DNA of 64,000 nucleotides from contig JAFKAC010000013.1 of assembly GCA_025766275.1 (NCBI GenBank), positions 868,001 to 932,000 on the forward strand, written 5' to 3'. Both the position numbers and the translations under genes were made by a program. Within the stretch, counting starts at the first letter, position 1. The number at the start of each line of letters is the position of its first letter. Shown piece by piece: positions 34,278-44,549 of the stretch. Under the pieces are notes generated by a model. The model had not been told where the DNA came from. It searched no databases and saw only the letters and a program-made list of their open reading frames with translations. The DNA is from Lactarius indigo (Eukaryota; Basidiomycota; Agaricomycetes; Russulales; Russulaceae).

Positions 34278-37200
34278 CCATTGGTGTATAATGAGCCGCT
34301 TGTGCCATGGCGACTCATCCCCTGTGTAAAGGCCCCCCCGCTGCGTCGACGAGGTAGGGAGTGGCGGCTGGATCTTCAGCATAGAATTCATGGTTAAGGA
34401 ATGCGTGCCTGATGGGGTAATGGTCTCCAAGCTCGTCTTCATCCTCATCTTCGTCCAGTACTCCTTCTGCTCCTTCATCATTCGGCGTCGGCAGGCGGCG
34501 ATATGCAGTTGCTCCCGCTGCCACCGTGCCGCCATCTCCTTCCACTCTTGCTCGTACTTCTGCATGGCGTTGGGTGGTTTCACCGCGCGGGACAGCTGCT
34601 TGAAGCCGAAAAAGCTCGTCTTCTGTGAGGAAGACTTCGGGCTCACCGGTGTCGGGGTTTGTAAGGGCGTACATTGGCGGAGGTGCTGGTTGAGTTGTTG
34701 CTGGATCGTCGTCGAGAGTTCCCTGTATGGGCACAGGGAATCGTTGCAGTGTCTGGTGCAGTTCTTCACTAGTGATAGGGCCGTCTTCCTCATGCTGCAC
34801 GGAGGGACGGCCTCCTCCCGCAGTTCTAATGGCTGCGGCGTTGTTGGTGGAGTCGGGGTTGACAAGCGTGGCGGAGGAGTCGTTGACAAGGGTGGAGAGG
34901 AGTGCGAGCTGGTCATTGCGTCGAGTAGAGGACATGGAGTAAATGGGAGATGGGGACTTATCACGACAGGAGGCTACTCTTATATGCGTTTCTCTGTCGG
35001 GGTTGGAATGTTTGAAGTCCCGAACGGCTTTGTTGGCAAATATGTCATCCTTATCTATCCATTGATTATCTGAGTCCGGATAGCCCTTCCATTTGACGAG
35101 GTATTGGAGCCGACGTCTTCTGCTGAACCGCCAAGAGTCCAGAATCTTCTCGACTTCGTATTCTTCTTCGTTATCGACCAAATCAGGTGGCGGGCGCTGA
35201 TAGTTTGGTCCGTGCGTGGGTGTTTCGCAATAAGGTGTGAGAAGATCTATGTGGAAAACATCATGGATGCTCCACTGCATGGGAAGTTCGAGTTGATAGT
35301 TGACAGGGGACATCACCTGGACGATCTTAAATGGTCCGTGTCGTTTAGCCGCTAATTTTGCGGTTGGCTGATGGGTGCGTAAGTGGCATCCTTCTAGCCA
35401 TACGAGGTCCCCTTCTTTGAACTTGGGCGTATCTTTATGTTTGACCCATGACTTTTGCGCCCAGAGCATACAGGAGAAAGCGCGCTGTCGCGCTTGTTTA
35501 AACTGGTCTAGTCTTAATGACACCTGTGGGATGGGAGAAGGCCTATCGGTCCAATCAGCGTGAGGGTTGAACCCTGATAAGAGAAAGAAGGGGGACTCCT
35601 GCGTGGTCTCGTTAGGCCAGTTGTTATGCATGAATTCTGCCATTGGCAGATAACGAACCCAGTCGTCTTGTCGTTCGTTCACCCAGAAACGGAGATATTG
35701 TTCTAGCCATTGGTTTGTTCGTTCCGATTGACCGTCGGTTCGAGGGTGGTAAGCGGTTGAGATATTTTGGCTGATGCCAAGGATTTTGCATATCTCTCGC
35801 ATAAACTTGGATGCGAAACGGGGATCCCGATCACTGATAACGCGCGAGGAGAGTCCAAATCGTGGGAAGACGTGTGAGACGTACAGAGCGGCTGTCCCTT
35901 CGGCTGTTATCTCCTCATTGCATGGGATGAAGACGGCAGCTTTAGTACAATCGTGGTCCGTCACCGTTAGAATAGAGTCGTAACCACAAGAGATAGGGAG
36001 TTTGGTAATAAAGTCCACTGCGATGGTCTCGAATGGCAGGGCTTCCGGTTTAGGATAAATAGGTTGTAGGGGTGCTCTAATTGGTCGGAGATTGACTTTG
36101 TGCCGCTGGCATTCCGCGCAACCTTTGACATAATCTGTGACATCGTTCTTCATTTGCGGCCACCAGTAGTGTCGTTCAGTAAGTTGGAGGGTACGTTTGA
36201 TGCCAGGGTGACCATAGACAGGGGAGTCGTGATGAGCAGCGATGATAGTACACTTGTCATGGATGCCGCTGGTGACTACTCAGCGTCTGTCCTTGTACCA
36301 TGTCCCTTCGATGTCCTTTAGTTTGTGAGCATCAACCCAGGGTTTCAACTTAGCTGTATCCTGTTCGTAAATGGGATGTTCTGGTGTCATTTCTACGGGC
36401 AGAATCTCAGGTCTCCAGTGAGGGTGTCGCGGTTCTTCTAGTGTAGTGGCGCGCGCGAAGACGCTTTCTGGTAACACGGTTATACCTTCATTGTCGTTTT
36501 CTCCGTGATCGTAATCTGGCCTTTGGGATAGTGCGTCGGCGCGTCCATTGGAGGTACCTTTGATGTGGTGAATTTCGAAGTCGTATTCCGAAAGTTCGAG
36601 TACTTCCCTGGCTATGCGTCTGCTAATCTTTTGTGGTGACTTCCAGTACTGTAAATTGAGGTGATCAGAGAATACTTTGATTTTGTGAGGGGAGCCTGCT
36701 AGGAGGTGTCTCCAGTGACGAAAGGCTTTGACAATTGCGAGGAGTTCGAGGTCGTAGATGTCATAATTTCATTCGGCCTCATTGAGGGTAGACGAGTAGT
36801 AGCCGATAGGGTGTCGTTTGCCATCTGCTTTTCGTTGAAGGAGGACTGCACCCGTGGCGAAACCAGATGCATCGACTTCTAATTCGAACTGCTGTGTGAG
36901 ATCTGGGTGCGCTAAGACAGGTTCGCTAGTGACGAGGGTCTTAAGGTCCTGAAACGCCTTTTCTTCCTCGTTCCCCCAGTGCCATTCGGTATTTTTGTGC
37001 GTGAGTTTGTTTAGTGGTCGCGCTTTGGTTGCAAATCCTCGTATAAAGGGTCGATAAAAATTGCAAAATCCGAGAAAAGAGCGGACGTCCTTAACTTTGG
37101 TTGGCGTAGGCCAATCTTTAATGCCAGAAATTTTGACAGGGTCCATGCGTGTCACCCCCTTTTCAAGGATTACCCCCAGGTAATCCATACACGGGGAGTG

Positions 37201-38568
37201 GAAGAGGCATTTCTCGAGTTTGTAATACAGGTCATGCTCCGCAGATATGCGGAGAACGTCTTTGACTGCTTCGATGTGATCTGGTAAGGAGTGATTGAGT
37301 CCTGTAGCGATGCCGATGTCGTCCATGTAAATTCGAATGGTTGTGCCGTGTTTTTCGTGCTTTGCGATGACGTCTCTGAAGATAAAGTTCATCATAGTCT
37401 GGAACATCGCTGGGGAATTGGTTAGGCCGAAAAACATCACCGTTGGTTCGAATAATCCATATCGTGTTTTGAACGCCGCTTTTTCCTCATCTCCTTCTTT
37501 GATATGTATGTTGTTATATCCCCATCTAATGTCGAGTTTGGTATAGATGTGGGCGTTGCTGAGGTCAGTGATAAGATCGGAGATGAGAGGGAGGGGGTAT
37601 TGGTTGCGGATGGTGACGGCGTTGATTTTTCGGTAGTCCTGGACAGGTCGTAATTTGCCATCCTTCTTTTTGATAAAGAAGAAGGATGATGCGTATGGGG
37701 ACTTAGAAGGTTGTATGTACCCCTTTTTCAGCTGTTCGTCGATCCATTCGCGCAGTTTCTTGTCTTCCTCCTGAGTCATAGGGTATATTTTGCAATCGAT
37801 GGCGTCAGCTGTCCCTGGTTTGAACTCGATGGCATGATCCCAGGGCCTGCTGGGTGGAAACCTGTCCAATGCTTCTTCGTTGAAGAGGTGTTCAAATTCA
37901 TGGTATTCGGGGGGTAACTCAGCTTTAGTGACATATTGTTGAGCGGCAATAGCAAGGTCGGTAGCGGTGGCTCTAATTCGACACCCTTCTATAAATTGTT
38001 GTTGTTGTTCATCCGTGATAACGCAGGAGTGCACTATCTCGTAGTCGTCGTTCTGGACGGTGGTTGTCGCAACCACCGGTGTTGTCTTGATGTATGGGTT
38101 AGTGGAACGAATGATGATGGGAAGCATATCCTCGTGAATGGCCGCCTGCGACCATTTAATATGGGGATCATAAATGGTGAGCCAGGGGTATCCTAATACG
38201 ATGTCTTCGTTGCCTATGTCTGTGATGAGGAAGCGGATTTCCTTATGAATGCCTTTAGTTTGGACATCGACATCTGTATAATGAGTGATACGCCCCGACT
38301 TGTTTTCCGTATTATCAATATTCCATATTTTCTTCGGGACATCGAGTGGTTTTGTCCCAAGCCCCATTCTTTTTGCGAAGGAGGGTTTCATGAAGCAATG
38401 AGTTGCTCCGGAGTCAACTAGTGCTCGTATGTCGGCCATTGCATAACTGGTGCAAATCGATACTGGAACTCTCATAGAACAATAGCGAGTCATGATTACA
38501 CTGTTACAATTAACTGCCCTCACCCAGGCCGATGGGTTCAGGCATCCTGAAAACCCTCCTTCTTCCAC
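34278..38568 (-). pseudogene. Pol of element A'
   Basis: Protease LVDSGATHCF, RT with YMDDIGIA intact, RNase H EVDASGFATGAVL, integrase HHCC and core (VDFITKLP, SDRDPRFAS, TDGQSERTNQ), chromodomain [17 protein letters not shown], then an acidic/Gln-rich extension to LTR-C. The main breaks are TGA at 36766-36768 (NEAE-stop-NYD, shared with copy A) and TGA near 36280 (DRR-stop-VVT). Both are Arg-to-TGA. The shared one implies it was already present in a common source copy, or arose twice at a mutable CGA. Confidence 0.88.
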
Positions 38569-40523
38569 AATTGTTGGAGGATAATGTCTTTTACGTCATC
38601 TGACTCTCCTGCTACTCCGTTAAGCCAATCGCTGGCACGCTGTTGAGGGGGTACATCTTGAACTGCCCTGGTAGCGACCTCGGGCTCTTGCTGATGATAG
38701 TCGGTGTCGACAAACCGACTAGTAGATGTTTGGGGTTGATAGCTTCCCCATGGTTGTCTGCAATCTCGTGCCATGTGCCCGTCCTTTCCGCAATTATAGC
38801 AAGTAACTGGCCTTTGATTGTTACGTCCTCCTCCTCTCTGTAAAAATCCTCCTCTTGGTCGATATGGGGGACGAGGAGCGAGTATGTCTTCAGCTCCTGC
38901 GAGTCGCCCTCGAATTCGATCTGCAGAGGTGTCCATGGCGTTCGGATCTCGTAAATTTCTTGGCTGCCATGAACTTCTTGGTGGTCCCTGCCACTGTCGT
39001 TGTTGTCGTTGTCTTCCTTGTCCCTGTCCAGGGGGAACTCCCTTGTTCAACACCGCTTTAAGGTGAAGATATTGCTGTTGACAAATGGTAGCCGCTTCTT
39101 TCCACTCGCGGTAGTTACAGGGATTATCAAGGGTATAGACCTTTTCATATAGGTCCTTTGGTAATCCGCTTGCAAATAAGTCCAGCATCTGTGGATCGTC
39201 GAGTCGATACTGAGCGTGGCGTATTGATTGTTCGAACTGGGTGCAATACTCATCTAGATTGCCTCCAATCATTTTGACTCCTTTCTTAAGCTCGTATTGA
39301 GCTTGTTCTTGTTCCATCGTATTGCGGAAGTGCTGCATAAAGCTGCGCGTGACTTCGTTCCATAGTCCTTCGCTAGTACGGGGTATACCAGCTTGTATCT
39401 GGCCATTGAGCCAGGTAAGCATTGCTAGTACCCATTCGCTGACGTTGACGCCTTTGATGTAGGATAGGAAAAGTAGGGCTCGTCGATAGGGTGTGGCCAT
39501 TATGCCTTCATCGGCGTTCATGCCCCAGTAGACATGCCACTGAGTGAGAAACGCTTCGACTTTGGCACGTTCTCCGTCAAATACTGTAGGTGCTTCACCA
39601 GCTAACTTGTTACTCGGAGGGGGAATAATAGGACCTGCACCTGGTAATCCTCCTCCCAGAGGTCCTCCTCCTGGTGGTCCTCCTCCTGGTGGTCCTCCTG
39701 GGAATCCCCCAGGGAATCCTTCGAACCCCGGTCCTCTTGATGGGGGTCCTCCACCCCCTCCTCCTCTGGGCAGGTCACCAGGGGGTCCACCTCCTCCACT
39801 GGGGGGATCGGCTATGTCGGGCCCAATAGCACGATGGATTGCTATGTCATCGTTGGTCATTCGATGACCAGTGTATGGGTTAATAGGAGCTAAATTGGCT
39901 CACGATTCTTCTGCAATGCGTCTTTGTTCTTCTAGGGCAATCTGATCCCTTGCTTCGCTAGTGAGGTATGCTTCTTCTTGAGTGGTGGTGGCTGTTGCCA
40001 TTGCGACTGCTGGGCTATGGACGTGGATTACTTCTGGTTCGGGTTGATGAATAGTTAATGACTCAGTTCGTTGTATGATGTGGTCGCCGATGGCCCCTAG
40101 GCTTGCTTCTTCTGCTGGCGTTGTTCCTCGGCTTGGTGATTGTTGACTATCAGAGGCTTCTTCTCCGCTGATTCCTTCGTTGGTGTGTTCTTGTGCTTGT
40201 CCGTCAATAGGACTGTAGTCTGCGCGGCTATTAAGCTCTTGCACGTCGATATCGCAATTATAATTTCTTCCTGTTGGTCGTACAATATCCCAGCGATGAT
40301 CTATAGGGTTCCAAGTAACCTCGACCCAACAAAGATGTTCGAAGTTAAACTCAACGGGTCGGAGACGGTTAGAGCCGTTGAACTCTACGAAATATCCGGT
40401 GTCTTCTCCTCTTTCTCTCCACTGGGCTGCTCCTAAGAATCTTGTCGGTACGTTGCGATCTCCTCATCGTTCAATATGATAGGGACGGAAGGACGTCCAC
40501 TGGTCTCTGGTTGAGTATGCCAC
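38538..40523 (-). pseudogene. Gag of element A'
   Basis: 662 codons in the same layout as Gag A: TRDQWTSFRPY head, Gly/Pro repeats (PGGPPGGG), capsid-like domain (AFLTQWHVYWGMNADEG), CCHC knuckle CYNCGKDGHMARDC. TGA codons occur at IER-stop-GDRN and EES-stop-ANLAP. It ends TGA at 38538 and overlaps Pol by 31 nt at the conserved GGGTTTT (38550-38556). Confidence 0.85.
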
Positions 40524-40543
40524 GATGAGGATCTTGGTCTTAA

Positions 40544-41051
40544 TGTTACGCTCCACCGGTGTTAGTCCGACTTGGACCCTGAACAGGCGTAATCAACTTA
40601 GCAAAATATGGTGAATGGGGACCATGCGTCAACCCAACACAAGCTGAACAGGGGCACAGTAGGCACATGCTGCAGCTGAATGGCGAAGAAGAGTATCCCT
40701 TGGTAGATACAAGTAGAGGCACACTTAGTCCAAGACTAAGGCAGATGGAAGACGAGTCAAGTGGTGGATTGAAGAAGACCAAGATGGGGACTCTTGGTCT
40801 TCCGAGTCAACTACTTATACAAATACGCACGGGCTTTAAAGCGCCACTGGAATAACAGGTGACCAATAGCATAACTAGCTCGAACCCTAGTACAGCTATC
40901 CTAGGAATGAGTCATACATGAGTCACAATCACATGCGGACTACTATGCTGACTGATGCGATGTAAGGGTCCATGACTAATACTGATGTCGGACCGTAGTC
41001 ATAACCGGTCATGAGTCGTATGTAATGAGTCATCAAGTCCGTACCGTAACA
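40544..41051 (-). repeat. LTR-A' (5' LTR of element A')
   Basis: On the minus strand it starts TGTTACGGTACGG and ends GGAGCGTAACA. The transcript-start 11-mer ATCTTGGTCTT is at 40785-40775, inside a hairpin with an upstream copy of its complement. Confidence 0.88.
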
Positions 41052-42808
41052 CTTGCTCTCATTCCAGCGTGTTTTTGAATTGCTGGCTGAAGCTGTCGGC
41101 CACGGCTTCCCATAGTTCTCGAGTATAGGGACTGATCCCCCGTTGTATTTGCCTGTTGAGCCAGTTCAGGAAGGATAGAACCCATTCGCTGACTGCTCCG
41201 CCTTTGATGTAGGATAGGAATAGGAGGCATCTCCTATAGTTGTTTCGCATAATGGGGGCGTCCAAGTTCATGCCCCAGTAGACATGCCACTGTGTCAGAA
41301 ACTGGTCCACTTTGAGTCTGTCTCCGTCAAAAATTGAAGGGGGCTCGCCGGTGAGTTTCTCGCTGTGATGTCCTCCTACTCCGGCATCTCCTCCTCCTCT
41401 TCCGCCACCTCCTCCGCCACCTCCACCCCCTCCTGGTGGTCCGGCCGGCAGTCTTTGTGGTGGTTTGGTTCTTTGTAGGTCGAAGGGGATTCCCCCCCCT
41501 GGTGGTGGCGGTGGATCATAACCTGGTCCTCCTACGCCTGGCGGTAGTTCTAGCGCTGGTCGCCTTCTGGATGGAGGGTCACCTCTATCGGACCCTATTG
41601 CTCGGAATATTGTGGCGTCGTCTGCTGTCATTCGTACTCCTGTCTCCGGGTTGATAGGCATTAGTATTTCTCTTGCCTCTGCTTGTATTGCGTGTGACTC
41701 TTCCAATGCAACTTCTTCCATTGCTTGTGTTATCGTGGCCATAATGGCTGGCGATCGTATGTGAATAGGCTCTGGCTCTGTGATATGGGCAGACTCAGCT
41801 CGTTCGATAAGCAAGTCTTGTATTGCTCCTCCACTACTTTCGGTTTGGTCTGGCTGTCGTCCATCTTCGTCTTCGTCCTGGGTTTGTTCTGTTCCTTCAG
41901 CGGATACGGCTTCTCTGGTCGTGTGTTCTTGCAATTGCCCGTCAATTGGCCCCCAGTCTGCTTGGCTGTTGAGTTCTCGTGCGTCAATGTCGCAGTGATA
42001 TCTAGGTCCTGCTGGTTGTATGACGTCCCACTGAGAGTCTATGGGGTTCCATGTAACCTCTGTCCAACACAGGTGGTCAAAGTTGAACTCAACTGGTCGG
42101 AACCTAGTAGGTCCATTAAACTCTACAAAATACCCGGTTTCTTCTTGTCTTTCCCTCCAATTGGCTGCTTGTAGAAAGCACGTAGGGACGTTACGTTCTC
42201 CTCTTCTTTGGAGCGAATAAGGACGGAAGCTCGTCCACTGATCTCTTGTTGTTACGGCCACGATGGATCTTGGTCTTAATGTAACGTTGTCACGACGTTA
42301 GCTCGACTTGAGCTCGATGCGGCGATAACAACTTAGTGATAATCTCAACACGACGACACGAAGGTCCGTGTTCTTGCCTCAGTGAATACGCGGAGGTACA
42401 CCAGCAAGTCTTGCTGATTTATACTTGTCACAATCAGAGTTGGACACAAGGCGTTGGAAAGGAATAGAGAAGAGACTGAAGAGTTTTTGGAGAGAAAACA
42501 AGTGACGATTCAAGAAGACCAAGATGGCGTATCTTGGTCTTCGCAAGCCAGTTTAAATACAATTCTAGCAGGCTTTGAAGCGCTGCTATGAGTCACAGTA
42601 AGTAAGCATCCAACGTATCGCAGAAACATCGCAAAACTAATACTACTAGTACCTGTACTAGTATCGAGTCATTCAGGTACCGCTCAGTCAGCTATCAGTT
42701 GCAATCGCCTATCGCACTACTGTATCACCGTAAGTAAGTCCGCAACTAATCTACCTTACCACCATAGTTGCAACCGGTACAGTAAGGGTCCTCAGTCGAA
42801 ACGTAACA
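41052..42808 (-). mobile_element. Chromovirus family B copy B': 5' LTR plus 5' half of gag, cut by LTR-A'
   Basis: LTR-B' (42808-42280) starts TGTTACGTTTCGAC and ends CAACGTTACA; the primer site is 42277-42267 and the matching transcript-start 11-mer 42525-42515. The gag frame (GTG at 42261 down to 41052) is open for 400 codons: TTRDQWTSFRPYSLQRRGER, an acidic linker, a Pro/Gly-rich block and the capsid-like FLTQWHVYWGMNLDAP. A TGA (41059) sits nine bases before the LTR-A' junction. Pol is absent. Confidence 0.85.
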
Positions 42809-44378
42809 CATTCGCTAACGTTGATGCCTTTGATATGGATAGGAAGAGCAGGGCTCGTCAGTATGGTGTAGCCATGATGCCCTCGTCTGCGTTCATGCCC
42901 CAGTAGACATGCCATTGTGTGAGGAACGCTTCAACCTTAGCATGTTCTCCATCGAATACTGTGGGTGCTTTGCCAGCTAATTTGTTATTTGGAGGAACAA
43001 TGGGACCTGCACCTGGTAATCCTCCCCCTGGGTGTCTGCCTCCTGGTGGCCCTTCAGGGAATCCTCCAGGGAATCCTCCAAATCCATGTCCTCATGGTGG
43101 CAGTCCTCCTCCTCCTGGTAAGTCGCCAGGGGGTCCACCTCCTCCACTGGGGGGATCAGCTACATTGGGTCCAATGGCACAGTGGATGGCTACATCATCG
43201 TCTGTCATGTGGTGTCCGGTGTGTGGATTGATAGGGGCTAGTATGGCCCTTGCTTCATTTGTAATGTGTTGTTGTTCTTCACGAGCCAGCTGCTCGATGG
43301 TTTCAGTAGTTAGTTGTACTTCTTCTTGTGTGATGGTAGTGGTAGCCATGGCAACTGCTGGGCTATGAATATGGATTACTTCTGGTTCTGTCAGGTGAAT
43401 GGTAAGAGACTCAGTTTGCTGTATGATGTGATCGCCAATAGCTCCCAAGCTGGCTTCTTCTGCTGGTGTAGCTCCTCTACTTGGGGATTGCTGGTTATCA
43501 GAGGTCTCTTCTCCACTAATTCCTTCATCAGTGGTTTCTTGTGCTTGCCCGTCTATGGGACCGTAATCTGCTCAACTGTTGAGTTCTTGTGCCTCAATGT
43601 TGCAGTTGTAGTTCCTTCCTGCTGGTCGTACAATGTCCCAGCAATGGTCTATTGGGTTCCAAGTAACCTCAGTCCAACAGAGGTGGTCAAAATTGAACTC
43701 AACAGGTCGGAAACAGTTTGGACCATTGAATTCTACAAAGTATCCAGTGTCTTCTCCTCATTCTCTCCACTGGGCAGCTCTCAAGAATCTGGTTGGTATG
43801 TTGTGGTCTTCTTGTCATTTAAGGTAATAGGGACAGAAAGACGTCCACTGCTCTCTGGTCGAATACGCCACGATGAGGATCTTGGTCTTGATGTTACGCT
43901 CCACTGGCGTTAGTCCGACTTGGACTCAGATGGGTGTAATTGACCTAGCAAATGTACAGCAAATGGGGATCATGTGTCAACCCAATGCAAGCTGAACAGG
44001 GGCACGTCAGGCACACACTGCAGTGAAAGGTAGGAAGGTCTGTCCCTTGGTGGACAGAAGCGGAAGCACTCTTAGTCGAAGACTAAGGCAAACAAAGAAC
44101 AAGTCAACAGAGTGGATTGAAGAAGACCAAGATGGGGACTCTTGGTCTTTGGAGATGATTACTTATACAGATACATGCGGGCTTTGAAGTGCCGCTAGAA
44201 CAACGAGAGACCAGTAGCATAACTAGCTCGAACCCTAGTACAGCTATCCTAGGAGTGAGTCATACATGAGTCACAATCACATGTGTACTACTATGCTGAC
44301 TGATACAATGTAAGTGTCCATGACTAATACTGGAGCCAGACTGTAGTCATAACCAGTTGTGATTTGAAACCTGTAACA
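42809..44378 (-). mobile_element. Chromovirus family A copy A'': 5' LTR plus gag fragment, cut by LTR-B'
   Basis: LTR-A'' (44378-43892) starts TGTTACAGGTTTC and ends GGAGCGTAACA; the primer site is 43889-43879 and the transcript-start 11-mer 44133-44123. The gag frame from 43871 shows the family head (DQ/WTSF...), TITQEEVQLTTE, the Gly/Pro block and AFLTQWHVYWGMNADEG. It has TGAs (GLPP-stop-GHGF, PY-stop-RALL) and a small deletion, and ends at NVSE, where LTR-B' starts. It is the outermost layer of the nest on the right. Confidence 0.85.
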
Positions 44379-44549
44379 CTATGTCTACTCTAGAGGCTTT
44401 AATTGCTTTTTTTTTTAGTCATTTTTCCGGTATATTATTATTATTATTATTTCAAAAAGATTTAAAAAAACCCGGTAAGTCAGTGGTAAGCCTCAACACA
44501 GGGGTTCCCAAAGCCCTGCCAGATCAACACTTTTTGGAAAAGTGCTCTA

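Larger units (their letters stand above)
34278..41051 (-). mobile_element. Ty3/gypsy chromovirus family A copy A', cut at its 3' end by LTR-C
   Basis: On the minus strand: LTR-A' (41051-40544), primer site 40541-40531, Gag 40523-38538, and Pol 38568 down to 34278, where LTR-C interrupts. It has fewer lesions than copy A. It is inserted in the gag of B'. Confidence 0.9.

Noticed and set aside
44491..44510. CAGGGGTTCCCAAAGCCCTG as a possible hAT terminus
   Set aside because: It resembles hAT ends, but I found no inverted partner or 8-bp duplication, and the pogo-like element starts inside this stretch's flank.
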